This document shows, in pieces, positions 32,108 through 43,848 of a stretch of DNA of 64,000 nt. The translations under genes were made by a program, and so were the position numbers. Where the stretch lies: the NCBI GenBank assembly GCA_946902875.1, contig OX336343.1, positions 6,561,754-6,625,753 of the forward strand. The letters are read 5' to 3'. Below the pieces are notes generated by a model that saw only the letters and a program-made list of their open reading frames with translations, searched no databases and was not told where the DNA came from. Source of the DNA: Nematopogon swammerdamellus (lineage: Eukaryota; Arthropoda; Insecta; Lepidoptera; Adelidae). Position 1 is the first letter of the stretch. Each line of letters starts with the position of its first letter.

Positions 32108-32579
32108 GCTGAGTTAGAGGGGCTCGCGAACAGCCAATATATCACCTCCGAGAAATGAAATGAAATGAAATGTTATTATCGACAGCATTCAAACAATAAC
32201 AAATAACTAACAATATCACATTTGAAGTAATAACCTAATGTTACAATGTGCCGACAAGGTTAAGCGCAGCCATGATTGCTTCAAGGTAGAAGGTAGGTGT
32301 CATATAGATATGAGACTTGCCTTTGGATTGCTGACTATAATACTGGACTAGAGAAGAACACAGCCGAGGCTGCTATGCGGCCATATTGCATCCAGTGCGG
32401 TGGTATCAACCAAGTCGGCTACAATTTGAACCAGTAAGAGGCAAGGGAAGGGACCTACAGTTTCAAACCGGTTGCATCCGCACCATTTGAAAAAAACTCA
32501 TTGGTACACGCCGACCGGATTCGAACCTCGCACCTCTCGCATGAGAATCCGACGCCCAGACCACTCGGTCACCCGCCGC
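32108..32579 (-). mobile_element. SINE-B, head intact, split by a nested insertion
   Basis: The minus strand starts at 32579 with GCGGCGGGTGACCGAGTGGT, CTGGGCGTCGGATTCTCATG and GGTTCGAATCCGGTCGGCG (B box), ending GTGTACCA. The central domain and body follow to about 32291. The element resumes at 32152 (CTCGGAGGTGATATATTGGC) and is cut off at 32108. This is the cleanest tRNA-like head of the family. The missing 138 bp are the retroelement tail at 32153-32290. Confidence 0.88.
32153..32290 (-). mobile_element. CR1/L2-type 3' terminal fragment nested in SINE-B
   Basis: Ends on the minus strand in GTCGATAATAACA then three to four TTTCA units, like the tail of the element at 3338. The insert breaks SINE-B between CACCTACCTT and CTCGGAGG. 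A 3-bp AGA flanks both sides at most. Confidence 0.8.
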
Positions 32580-33511
32580 TTATAACTGAGTTAGCTATTA
32601 AACATTATAAAATAATTATTATAGAACATTAAGAAACAAACGGAAATCAAAATAGCTTCATGGAAGAAAACGAATTGGAAAATTGCTTACACTTACCGAC
32701 ACACTTTTATTAAAATTTTCGTACAGTCCAGCAAGAAAGCGTACGCTTCCACGAATGACAACGAACTGACTACGTCCACCTGGCAACACTTGTTCGACTG
32801 CGATATTTATTGAGTGTTGCTCGCAAGAGCGATATAGTGGCGACGTAATACTGGAAATACTCTTGTCTTGCTGGACCGTACTTGTCTCCAAGTGCAAAGA
32901 AAAAGTTTGTTTTTTAGGGTTCCGTATTCGGTTCGGGACCCTATTACTAATTTTTTAAGACGATACCCATAGCTGGCTGCTTTGCATAGAAAAAGGTCGT
33001 AAGTCGGTGTTGTTTTTTAATAAAAAAAAAATTATGTTAATAAAATTTAAAAATCTACAACAATAGAGTTCTGTGCTTTAGTTATTTATCAGTGCAATAA
33101 AAATTTCGTTTTATTCATTCACTTTTGCGTCAGATGAAAAAATTATTTAATTTAATATTATATTATATTATATATAATAATACAATAAGTATAATGCCTA
33201 AGTATTAGTCTGTGTGAATGTGCCTAATAAGTAGCACAAGCAAAAACATTAATTTCAATTTTAAATGTACCATTTTGTCACATTAATAGTATGCCTGAAG
33301 TAATTTTATTTAAAATATGTGGTAATGCTTACATTAAAGACACAATTATTGACTTTGTAGCTATCTCAAGCTATTCGTAGTCACCTCTATGCGAAATCAC
33401 CATTAATTATTGCATCCGATAAAACGAAGCGATCACATCAGGCAGGTTGACTGCGGCCATTTGTACGCATTAGTAGACTCAGGAAGACAGGAGACCAATT
33501 CACTGGCAGCA
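32580..33511. other. Gene-free; repeat G scrap at 32918-32952
   Basis: TTAGGGTTCCGTATTCGGTT at 32916 begins an inverted repeat G copy that stops after about 40 bp. The rest is AT-rich. Confidence 0.45.
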
Positions 33512-33840
33512 ACATCGAGAAACTGCGGCAAAATACATCGAGAAACTGCGGCAAAATACATCGAGAAACTGTGGCAAAATACATCGAGAAGCTGACAAAA
33601 TACGAGTACATCGAGAAACTGCGGCAAAATACATATAGAAACTGTGGCAAAATACATGGAGAAAATGCGGCAAAATACACCGACAAACTGCGGCAAAATA
33701 CATCGAGAAACTGCAGCAAAATATAGTGAGAAACTTCGGCAAAATACATCGAGAAACTGTGGCAAAATACGTACATCGGGAAACTGTGGCAAAATAAATT
33801 GAGAAACTGTGGCAGAATACATCTAGAGACTGTGGCAAAA
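33512..33840. repeat. 23-bp minisatellite, about 14 units
   Basis: The unit is ACATCGAGAAACTGCGGC plus AAAAT with scattered changes (e.g. TGTGGC). As 23 is not a multiple of three and the unit lacks stops on the minus strand, all three minus frames stay open; none is a gene. Confidence 0.93.
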
Positions 33841-34435
33841 GTAGTTCACACTGTTATAAAAAATATTCATTTTGTACGTAGGGCTGGACATACAGCGCTA
33901 GTGACATATTCAATAGATTAATCATAGGCTGCATCCAGTTATTTTAGGGTTCCGTATCCTTATGGGACCCTAATATTAAGACAAATAATTTTTACACATC
34001 AATAATTCCATCAAAACTTCTAAAATGGCCAGATCGAATGTCTTGATCGGGCTAATCATTGGCCTCCAGAATAATGTTTTTTTCCAATGTAAATGTCGCT
34101 ACGGATTGCATTAATAATTTTAATAGAAATATTGTAATTACATTTCTCGATTTTGCCACGAACTAACTATTAAGTAATCTGCGATTTTGCTTTTAGTGAA
34201 TTGGTCTTCAGGAAGACTGACGCTTAAATTCCTATATCACTCAACTGCCGCCTCGTGGCGGTAGACTTTCTGTTCGATTGCCGAGCACATGAAATGCCAT
34301 GATCTAACCATGGTTATGTGTAACGGATAAATTGCAAAAGCTGTAATCGTTACGAGACTGGATTACTTAATTTGCCGATGTAATAATGTTCTAGTAATAT
34401 AGGCACTGAAGACGGTGAATAAGGGAACTGGTATT
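33841..34435. other. Gene-free; repeat G scrap at 33943-33975
   Basis: TTTTAGGGTTCCGTATCCTT and ATGGGACCCTAATATTA only. Otherwise unassigned. Confidence 0.45.
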
Positions 34436-34838
34436 TTTAGGGTTCCGTATCCGGTACGGGACCCTATTACTAAGCCTACGCCGTCTGTCTGTCTGTCTGT
34501 CTGTCCGTCCGTCTGTCTGTCTGTCTATCCGAGGGCTGTATCTCTTGAACCGTAATAGGTAGCCCTTTGAAATTTTCACAGAATATGTGTTATTATGGCC
34601 GATATAACAAATAATAAAAATAAGAAAAAAAAATGCAAGGGGGTTCCCACAGAAGAAACCAAAAAGTGTATGCGCGCGCGCCATCTACCGAATAGAGTGA
34701 GAAGCATTTTAACTAATAATGACATTTTAACTAATATGAAGCATTTCTTAACACGCCATAGATGGCGTGAGTGGCGCTAACCATGACATGGCGATAAGGA
34801 ACCCTCGGTGCGCCAGTTCGACTAGCACTTGGCCGTTT
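34436..34838 (-). repeat. Repeat G, full-length copy
   Basis: Plus strand starts TTTTTAGGGTTCCGTATCCG and GTACGGGACCCTATTACTAA (a hairpin), then (GTCT)n and GAGGGCTGTATCTCTTGAAC. It ends GGAACCCTCGGTGCGCCAGT, TCGACTAGCACTTGGCCG and T7. Both ends can form hairpins. Confidence 0.85.
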
Positions 34839-34933
34839 TTTTTATATACGTAACAAATAATATATGTTTACTTTAAAACTATCAATGTGTATTCGCAATT
34901 CGCTCTGGCCCATGAATAAATATATTTTTAAAC

Positions 34934-34965
34934 TAGCTTTTGCCCGCGTGACTTTCTTCTCACAA
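34934..34965 (-). mobile_element. Helitron 3' end fragment
   Basis: CTAGCTTTTGCCCGCGTGAC followed by unrelated sequence. Confidence 0.5.
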
Positions 34966-35000
34966 CTCAGGCCGCCGATGACGTAGCGTTATTTATTAGG

Positions 35001-35238
35001 ATGTAATCCGATATGGGTGGCTGAGTCAGAGGGTCCAGAGCGCATGCCCACCACCACACACGCCGGCACAGGAGCCAATATCACCTCCTAGAAGGTGTTA
35101 TACCGAAGACTTCACTTTGGATTGCTGGTTAAACTGGACTAGAGAATAACGCAGCCGAGTCTACTAAATGCGGCCAACTTTCGTCCAGTGCGGTGGTACC
35201 AACCCATTCGGCTAAAATTTAAGCCTACCACCTAGTTC
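35001..35238 (-). mobile_element. SINE-B, head missing
   Basis: Inverted ATGTAATCCGATATGGGTGG, CTGAGTCAGAGGGTCCAG, CCAATATCACCTCCTAGAAG, GATTGCTGGTTAAACTGGAC and CCAGTGCGGTGGTACCAACC, ending at CCTACCACCTAGT. Confidence 0.85.
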
Positions 35239-35717
35239 TAGCAGTCTAAAGCCACGCTAAATCCACTGACAGTCGCGTTAACCCGTCCTCTACGGAAGCA
35301 TTAACCAAAACAATCCTTCGCCTACACCAGGTGGCGGGCGCGATCGGCGCCGGCGCATTACTCTCGAAAAAAAATCATTTTGGAAGATTTTTCCATGAAA
35401 CTTCATGAACTAACATATGGATTGTATTTACAGATAAATATTCTAGCTATAAATAGTATTTTTTTATATATATTGCATATTATTATTTTGTAAAGTTGTG
35501 TTATATGAAAATCGCGACCTGTCTCAGATTTTTTATTTTTATAAATTTATTAGACCGGAAATCGGTCACATAGTATTTTTATTATAAACACTAATAAATA
35601 ACGGACCTAATCATACCTTTCTTGTGTATCAGCAGCCCCCGTGTCAACCACAATAAAATTTTGAATTCGCAAAAAATGTTGGCAAAAAAAACACTTTCAC
35701 CAAGTTTCTAGGCGAAA
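35239..35717. other. Unassigned AT-rich sequence
   Basis: Nothing recognised. Confidence 0.35.
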
Positions 35718-36037
35718 CCTAGGTCACAAAAATGGCTCATTTCTCGTAAATTTACGACATGCAAGCACTAAGCGGCACATATTATTCAACTAGAAGAACT
35801 AAGGAACATTTCTGTCACCTCACTTTTTCCAAAAAAACGATTTATTTTGAGAAACAAGCTTCTCAAAACAGGCAAAGTTTGTATGGCGCGAGACCTAGGT
35901 CACAAAAATGGCTTGTTTCTCGTAAATGTACGACATGTAAGCACTAAACGGCATATATTATTCAACTAGAAGAACTAATGAACATTTCTGTCACCTCACT
36001 TTCTCCAAAAAACCGATTTATTTTGAGAAACAAGCTT
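35718..36037. repeat. Two-copy tandem duplication, 176-bp period
   Basis: CCTAGGTCACAAAAATGGCT at 35718 recurs at 35894. The following GTACGACATG, CATTTCTGTCACCTCACTTT and CGATTTATTTTGAGAAACAA recur in step. The copies differ at a low percentage of sites. Confidence 0.88.
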
Positions 36038-36930
36038 TGACAACAACAACAAACAGGAAAAAATTGTCAGTATGGAGTAGGACTTTTCTTCGACTTTTTA
36101 CGTAAAATGCATCTCAACTCAGTACAAACAAATGTACTCAATAGGTCCGGAATATAATGAAAAAGAGAAAAAACATCACTTACCGGTCCATTCTTCTGTA
36201 TTTGGTGAACAAACTCAACGAACATTCACTACACCGACCCACAACACAACACCCACAACAATGACGACAGATATGATATTTTTTTCCTACTCTGTCGGCT
36301 TGTTATAGTCTTCGGTAATGATAGTGTTGGTAGATCAATTTTGTCAAATTTATAGTATGTCTCTTTGTAGTAATACTCCCATAGTAGATTGTGTAGGGAA
36401 AAATTATTTTTCGGCCCATGCAGCGGTTTGGAGCGGTGGCGGGTTAATATTGACCGCTCCATAGATGACGGTATAAATGCTCGGCGGGCAATATTGCCCG
36501 CTCCAGTGATAATGTAGTTTTGTATGCAAATATTAGGGTAAAGGTGGCATGTGGTATTGACGCATAAAACCATGACCATTGACGCATAAAGCAAAGTAAA
36601 AGTTTATTACTAATTTTCTAAAACATAACATTTATTTACAATTCATCGACATCGTTTCAACAGCACGCCTCCGCCGTCACGGTACGTACAGCAAATAATG
36701 CAGCATTGCAACTGCTCTAAAGAACTTGCTTCCCTTATCCCTCCTCCTCCTGTTCGCCTTAGCTAAACCCGCCATACTCCCACATACACATCGGTCCACC
36801 TTTTAAGATAATAATTTTTTTGATTACTTACCTAAAAAAATTACTACTTATTACCGGGCTTCGGCGGACTTTTCAGAAATTAATTTTTAGTAGGTTTTCT
36901 TAATACTAATTAATTTTAGATTAGTTTTAG
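36038..36930. other. Gene-free; 18-bp palindrome and a 32-codon frame
   Basis: GCGGGCAATATTGCCCGC at 36484-36501 is a perfect palindrome. On the minus strand, 36677-36775 encodes a short basic peptide starting MAGLAKANRRRRDKG and ending LLYVP; I do not recognise it and would not call it a gene. The rest is unassigned. Confidence 0.4.
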
Positions 36931-37160
36931 TTTTCGTGTATTAGTTATTAAATAAATGATATTACTTCATTACTCGATTACAAACATAGCTAAGAACCAT
37001 TCCGATGAAACGAGGTTTCTAAAAAAAAAATCGCATCCAAATCGGTCCATCAGCTTGGGAGCTACGATGTCACAGACAGACACACCCTTACAAGCATTCA
37101 CACATACACACGTTAAACTTATTAAACCCTTCTTTTTGTGTCGGGAGTTAAAAATAAAAG
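36931..37160 (+). repeat. Interspersed repeat remnant, tentative
   Basis: CATCCAAATCGGTCCATCAG, CTACGATGTCACAGACAGAC, CACATACACACGTTAAAC and GTGTCGGGAGTTAAA have the arrangement of a common lepidopteran repeat, with the same theme as repeat D. Only one copy in this window. Confidence 0.4.
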
Positions 37161-38449
37161 CACCATGGCAATTAAAATCACTATTCGTGAACAGAGAAAC
37201 ACTGGTTCTCATTAAAGAATAACAGATCATTTACGAGCCCAATACAAAGACAAGATCTCCACAACGAATGCAGCCACGAGGCAACAGAGGCTCCGGTATA
37301 GGAAGACATCAAGCCGTTTTAATGTGTACGATAACGGTGCGTACGCGCAGACACGGCGGCGCAGGCGCATCGGATTCTTCAAGAAAGCGTAGGAGCACAT
37401 TAGTCGATCCACTTTCCGCGATCTTTTAATTTTCTCGCTGTAAGCCATTGTTGAGTTTATGGCACTTGTACGAGTATATACATATTTTTATTGTATCTCC
37501 TCTTTTCAGCCGCGTCGACGCGGTGGAGTTGTGCTCCGGCGCAATAGCTCGATTCCAAGTTTGTTAAGATGACGTAAACGTTCAATAACGCAAAGTGTTT
37601 ATATTTTATTTTTTAAGTTAGTACCTACTAAGTATGTACAGCAAATTTTGCTGGGTAGCAAAATTTAATTTAACGTAAAGTAGCAGCCATCACCAAAATC
37701 GGTGAAGACAACTTTGGTGATGACAGCGTACTGATTAACTATTGAATCGTGCAAATTTATTGAACGCAGGATTGCGTCATACCTACTAATAGAACATGCA
37801 ACTGTTCGAAAATGTTTATTATTATATACATTATGTTGTGTATGTATATATTATGTTTTTTATATACAAATAATAATAAAAAATAGAAAAAGTAAATAAA
37901 AATTAAGGGAGCATACAAAAAAAACTTTTTTTTTTTATCCTTCCGTGGGCGTCCGACGGCATTTAGCCGGTTTTTTTTTTCTTTATTTTGAAATATATTA
38001 TGTAACTTTTTGACAGTTACAGAACAGCAAACAGTTGAAGGTGTTAAATAGTTTTTCAATGTCTAGAATATTCTACAGTCATGTTTGCACCATGATGCGC
38101 CTGATGCGATGTTTGCAAAAATTATATAATATTTGCGTCGTGCTCAACTTGGATTGGAATCGAGCTACTACGCGGGCGGCTTGTTTGTGATCGCGATGCT
38201 TTATTGCCGCCGGCACATACTTGGCTCCTGCGCGTGGTAGAAGCCACTACTCTCATCTGCACTACGTTTGAATTACTCGATCATGTTACGCAGCCATGCT
38301 CTATGGCGGTCAACTTTTAAGTCACATATCAGATTCCGATTTTATTTCAGATTCAGATTCAGATATCTACTATGAATCATTTCAGGATACATTATAGAAC
38401 CTTAGTGGTATATTAATGTTTATAAAGTTGAAATTTTGTGCATAATTTG
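37161..38449. other. Gene-free stretch
   Basis: 37300-37400 is more GC-rich. 37790-37980 is A/T low-complexity. A (TTCAGA)n run lies near 38350. No coding family recognised. Confidence 0.4.
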
Positions 38450-38575
38450 TACCAAATTCATACCGTATGGTTACGGAATCCTAAAAAAAGAAAAAACTAA
38501 AAACGAAGGGTGGTCCCCGTACAAGAAACGTGGTACCTCTGTGCGCGAGTTCGACTCGCACTTGGCTGTTTTTTG
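38450..38575 (-). repeat. Repeat G end fragment
   Basis: GTACAAGAAACGTGGTACCT, CTGTGCGCGAGTTCGACTCG and CACTTGGCTGTTTTTT: the far end of the repeat in inverted orientation. Confidence 0.7.
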
Positions 38576-38896
38576 TTTTATTTCTCAACGATTTCATCTA
38601 AGTCAGTCAGTGAATCAGGGTTTAGTGGTATATTAATGTTTATATTTTTATTCCTGCCTGAAATACACTTACGTGTATTTGTAATACGCGCCCGAGGCAG
38701 GATATTGGACATCACAAATGTTCGGTTCGCATTTTATATGCGAGAAACTTTCATAAAGCACTGGATAACAGATGGCTTTGAAGGGTACTGTTCATCCGTC
38801 TATCCCTATTTGATTTATATCATTACCAAATGTTATGTACAGAAGATAATTTTATCGCAGGCGGCACCCAATGTACATAGACAGACTTAATTGATT

Positions 38897-39172
38897 TTTA
38901 GGGTTCCGTACCTCAAAAGAGGAAAAAAACTGAACCCTTATAGGTTCACTCTCTTGTCTGTATGTATGTCCGTCTGTCCGTCTGTCACATACGAAAAAAG
39001 TTGAAATTTAGTAAAAAAATATGTACCAAATTAAAACGTTGGGATACGTGGGGGAACGTAAAAAATAGGGAATCCTAAAAAAGGAAAAAACTAAAAAATT
39101 TGGGGATCCCCATACAAGAAACGTGGTACAGAGACCTCTGTGCGCGATTACGATTCGCAACTTCGCCGGTTT
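38897..39172 (-). repeat. Repeat G, variant copy
   Basis: TTTTTAGGGTTCCGTACCTC then AAAAGAGG, CTGAACCCTTATAGGTTCAC, (GTCT/GTCC)n, and the terminal GCGCGATTACGATTCGCAAC before CGCCGGTTTTT. Confidence 0.75.
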
Positions 39173-39349
39173 TTCTATTTCTCAAACATACGCATTGCAA
39201 TATCTCAGTCAGTAAGTGAATCAGCGTTTAGGTGGCCACTGTTGCACATACGCCGCTAGATATATGTATGTCGTACACGTAACGTAACGTCACACCTATC
39301 GCGTTCTTCCTAATGGGATAGGCAGAAACAACGGATCTACATTCTACAC

Positions 39350-39641
39350 GTGCCACGATCCGAGTCACGATTCACGACACACCTCTGCCGCCTCGCGGGT
39401 GGCTAAGCTCAAGCGGCAGTGGGCTGGGCACGTCAGCCGAATAGACGACAACCGTTGGAGGAACCGCTTCCTACACTGGCGGCCGTGGGCAAGAACACGG
39501 AGTGTGGGAAGACCACCCGCCAGGTGGAACGACGACATCAAGTACGTCGACGGAAAGCAGTGGTCCCGCACCGCTGAAGGCCGGGAGGACCGGAGGAAAA
39601 TTGGAGAGGCGTGCAGCAGTGCACGTATACACGCGGACTGA
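39350..39641 (+). pseudogene. RTE-type reverse transcriptase C-terminus
   Basis: Translation contains RVAKLKRQWAGHVSRIDDNR, W-RNRFLHWRPW and SVGRPPARWNDDI, the conserved tail of RTE-clade ORF2 proteins from insects as I recall it, ending at a stop at 39641. Everything N-terminal is missing. A short T9 run lies 13 bp beyond the stop region. Confidence 0.82.
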
Positions 39642-39655
39642 CGGGACTGATGTGG

Positions 39656-42039
39656 TTTTTTTTTTTACTTTTTATGAGACACGCGAGAAGGACGGGCAAG
39701 AAACTGTAGAGATTTTCTTTTGAAGTGCAGAACAGTTTAAAGTAGAGACCACCTAAGGATCAAATACAAAAAATTTTGATGAAATCTGTTAGTTAAAAAA
39801 ATATGTATAAAACCCGTCTCCAAAAAACTAAGACTGAAATTTTGCATAAATTAGTACCTGACTGCCTCGGTCACACTTTTCTAAAAGTCAGAAATCGGCT
39901 TCCTTTGAAAGTTCCCCATTCACATCGGTGATTGTTCTCTAGAATACACCTGCAATCTGTAATCGCATGGCCTGTAGGCAGCACGACGTGTATGGTACTC
40001 GATTTATTTCATTTGGTTTCGTTCCAGAATTATTGAATAAGGATGCTCCTGCCTACTCATTAATATGCCACTTATGATGGAAATACATAAGATCAATAAA
40101 TCAGTACCTAGTAATTCTGCAATAATCGATCGGTCATACTGAACACTCATTATTCATATTATCGAGATAGTTTAAAAATAAATTATTATCAGTGCTTTGA
40201 TGTTAAACTGCTGTGCAGGGTTTTTCTTCTTTGAAATGATTGTTGTCATAATTTTCGATGGTGAACTACCGTATATGAAAATACTTTCCTTCGATGTTGT
40301 AATCTAAAATCACAGGAAGGGAGGCCTAAAATTTTGTTTCTAAAAACTTGGTAAGTAGGTAATGTAGTAATATGAGCACTTTTAACCTTTGGCTCGGCCA
40401 CGACCTCGAGCGCCGACCTTGGCATATAATAAAATATTACATAAAATAATAATGAAGCTAGATCAATGAACTCTTTTGCACCTAATATACAACGAAATTA
40501 CCTACAAAACAATGTGAAACATGTTATAGTTTACTGGTTTAGACAGACCTTGAAAAAAAAAAATATTGCTCTACATTTCTTTTATTCGGGATTCGGGGCC
40601 CGCGTGGGCCAAATGGAAGCGAGGGGTGTAAAAAGAATCGGGTGTAATCTGATCTTTTTTATATATTATAATATATTTTAAGTACGTATACAACAATGTC
40701 TGTTGTATTTATATGTTTTTCACAACATCATGTAGGTTAATAATATCCAATCAATACAACAATAATAATAATGAATACTCGCGTAATATTGTCTGGAAAT
40801 CTCACCCTAAACAAAACTCCTTCCGACTGGCTATGGCAGCAAAACCTGTAATACTGAATAATATCAAGTTGATTATTCTCTAGTTACCTATCACAAAAGC
40901 TAATCCTTGGAAAACAACACCTAGCGCAATTTCTTACTTCTATAAATAACAAAAGAGGCAAACTAGATACGCGGCCGCCATGGAAGCACATATCTAGAAA
41001 AGGGATTTTGTCATTATTTTACCTTTTTCTCGCACATCATTTGCAACGGATATTAAATAGTTTAACATATTTTTTATTTTTTATATTGTGTTTTTGTATA
41101 AATATAGTATAAATTAAATAAAAAGCCACAAAATTGGTAAAATATAATTTATTGCTAAATATTTTAAAATGTATATTGGACAAATTTACATGTATAGACA
41201 CAGAGAAACAAAGTAAATGAAAACATAACAATTATAATCTATCTATCTATATACTCGTATAATTATAGTGATTTCCACAGCGTACAAGAGTACCTATAAA
41301 ATTAGACAGCTGTCTGCACCGATAAAACATACAATTTTGAATTTAAAATTTTAAAAACTAAGTACTTCATGTCTTACCTATTTCTCACTTAATTAGTTAA
41401 TTATACAAGTTCCTGTAACATATTTTAACATTATTTTTCAAACTAGAACTACTACAATTTATTGAATTAATGGAAAGAATAAAAATTATTAATAAGTTAG
41501 TTAAGAAACGTTAGAGAGTCATTTCGAATCTTTGTCTTTGTCTCTTTCATTCACGTCGTCACCAAGAAGACTATCGTAGTAACCTTTCTAGGTGGTTATT
41601 TCCACGCCCGGCCATACTTGCGCCGCTAGATGTGAACTTGTTTACTCATGAACCACCGCACAATCCTGTCGCCTATCTGGGGGCTACGGTTTCGCTCGCG
41701 AACCCCAAGGAGCCACTTTCGGTTACGTAATGTCACCAGCGAGACTTTGATAGAATTTCGTGGAAACCAGTTAAGTTTAAACCTGAAATGATGGGTGTCA
41801 TCATAACTCTTGAAAATTTCAATCCATAACGAGAAGCACGTGTACATAATATGATTGAACATTACCGGGAGATATACGAAAATACCTTTTTGGGTGTTGG
41901 GGAACATGTGTTTGGGACATCATTAAACAATTTTATTTTATGTTGATTTTAATAGAACTTCACATTTTCTCAATATCTTTGTATTTTATTAAATCACAAT
42001 AACAATAAAAAAAACTGAAATTAACACCTATTAAATAAA
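39656..42039. other. Longest unassigned stretch of the window
   Basis: AT-rich; short frames at 40466-40681, 41037-41231 and 41626-41907 carry no recognised domain. No inverted or tandem repeat was found by eye. An old repeat could be hidden here. Confidence 0.4.
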
Positions 42040-42338
42040 AAAAATTTCATCCATCTCCGCCGACTCCCCCACCGTACCCAAAACACTAGCCGCGTTGCCC
42101 CTTTGAATTTCCAGCCCTATTCGCTGGAGAAAAAAAGATTATGCGCGGCGGTCGTTCTGAGGTGATCATCAGTAAAACATTTTGCGTCGGGCGACCACAC
42201 GCCAAGAGTTTCCACGGCGAAGGCTAAAAACTCAAAGGAGCAAAACAGGGTAGAATATTTGCTCTTCTCAATTAAATTTAAACTAGTTCGTTTTTGGTAG
42301 TTCCAATGAAAGTGTTTAATACCTTCACGCCAGGCCAA
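42040..42338 (-). pseudogene. Fragment of a TE-derived domain (FAVETLG...[11 protein letters not shown])
   Basis: The minus strand has FEFLAFAVETLGVWSPDAK and, in another frame nearer 42100, [16 protein letters not shown]. The same pair of motifs, better kept, is at 50487-50970. I remember this domain from the C-terminal part of repeat-derived reverse transcriptase polyproteins in several animals, but cannot name the family with certainty. Frameshifts and missing parts show it is dead. Confidence 0.6.
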
Positions 42339-42379
42339 CAGTACTTACCTGTGAACAGTGCGCGACAGTAAATAACGTT

Positions 42380-42720
42380 CATCGAGCTTAGAAAGAGACA
42401 ATCCGGTTGTAGAGCTTTGTGCTAATAGGAAGGAAATTCCGCAGACGCTTGAGAACCTCACAGACTTGCACATTCCATGACAGCGTCTCGTCAATGTATA
42501 GGCAGAGATGTTTTATCACCTTAACCAGAGAGACGCAACGCCATCAAATAGGTAATTGGTGGTAAAGATGCTTAGTCATGTTTGCCTAAGTATTTACGTA
42601 GAACCGATAATATTCGCCTGTGTCTTCTGTGGAGTGACCAGTAAATCATAACGCTCTGCCCTGATTGACCCAAGGTCGATGTTCATGAGAGCAAAAGCAC
42701 TACTAACATTCCCAATCCTA
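42380..42720 (-). pseudogene. Degenerate reverse transcriptase thumb region
   Basis: The minus strand gives ALMNIDLGSIRAERYDLLVT, PQKTQANIIGS and, in the next block, YIDETLSWNVQVCEVLKRLR. These match the pattern that follows the YADD box in non-LTR RTs (LN.DL..I, N..KTQ...FG, ..ID..L.W..HV...L.KLR). Stops and frameshifts interrupt it. On the same strand, the domain at 42040-42338 comes directly after it. Confidence 0.65.
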
Positions 42721-42726
42721 CTTGTT

Positions 42727-43260
42727 AACCGACTTCCAAAAAAGGAGGAGGTTCTCAATTCGTCTGTATGTTTTTTTTTTTATTTTTTTTTTTATTTTTA
42801 TTTTTTTGTATGTTTGTAACACGATTTCTCCGTCAATTGAGGGCCGATTTAGAAAATTCTTTTTTTGTTAGTTAGGTCATACTTCCGAGGTGGTCCCATT
42901 TCAATTTTATCGAAATTGGTTCAGTGGTTTTCGAAAAATCAGCATAATACTATGGTGTGTGGTTACCTTCAGCAAAACTTGTGATGTGGTCGTTTTCGGC
43001 AATTTTCAGTTTGATAAATTAGTATGGTGTGTGGTTACCTTCAGCAAAACATTTGTGATGTGGACTTATTCAGCAATTTGCAGTCTGACACATATGGCGA
43101 ATAATTCTGTACCACTTCAATCGATTTCGATTATTCGATTTCGATTATTCTTTTTTAAGTAATATTACTAAAAAGAATGAAATAAAAACTGTTTTAAAAA
43201 ATATTAAACCGATTTCCAAAAAACAAAAAAAAAAAAACTAAAAAGTATTAAATACCTAAT
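42727..43260 (+). repeat. Repeat D, long copy
   Basis: ACCGACTTCCAAAAAAGGAG, GAGGTTCTCAATTCG, then CACGATTTCTCCGTCAATTG and ATCGAAATTGGTTCAGTGG. Contains a short duplicated block GTATGGTGTGTGGTTACCTT at about 42951 and 43021. A second partial copy starts at about 43553. Confidence 0.7.
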
Positions 43261-43552
43261 ATTTTGAAATTTTCTCTGTCCTGTTGAAATACATGAATCG
43301 ATATACTAGTGATACATATTCGGACCCTTGTTTCATGAATATTCTAAATTTGAAATTTTTTTATCTTTTCCGACCGGCGTTTAATTTATTATGGTACCTG
43401 GCCAGTACCTACTGTACCGAGTACCATCGAGCTGGTTTGATGATGGAGACAGAAGGTGGCCATAGGAACTCCTAAACTACACATGATAAACCCATCGTGT
43501 TTGGGCTCGTTGCATTTGTCTTCACGAGAAATTTACTTTAGACCTAAAAGAT

Positions 43553-43690
43553 TCTCAATTCGACGGTATGTTTTCTTTTTTTGGATGTTTGTTACGCGAT
43601 TACTCCGTCAATTGTGGGCCGATTTTGAAAATTCTTTTTTTTTTTATTTGAAAGGGGATAACCCTGAGGTTTTTGAAGTGAAAACTTCTT
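43553..43690 (+). repeat. Repeat D, partial copy
   Basis: TCTCAATTCGACGGTATG, TTACGCGATTACTCCGTCAA and CCGATTTTGAAAATTC. Confidence 0.6.
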
Positions 43691-43848
43691 TAGCGGCTCT
43701 TGGCACTTTTTTAGGTGGGTAAAAATGTATAACTCGCGACATCGCGTCAGCGTCATTTTTAAAATGAAACCTTAAGTCATTGCGTTAAGGGTTAAGTTAG
43801 AGTGGCACGGGATCTGCCGGCACTCCCGGAGTGCAACTGTTAAGTAGG

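Noticed and set aside
33433..33838. Three overlapping minus frames rich in ILPQFLDVFCRSF
   Set aside because: Product of the 23-bp minisatellite being free of stops in every minus frame.
33512..33840. CRISPR-like array
   Set aside because: Direct repeats have no spacers between them and the genome is clearly eukaryotic; it is a plain minisatellite.
42346..42354. Splice donor CAG|GTAAGT on the minus strand as part of a host gene
   Set aside because: Flanked on both sides by broken retroelement fragments; a single motif match is not enough.
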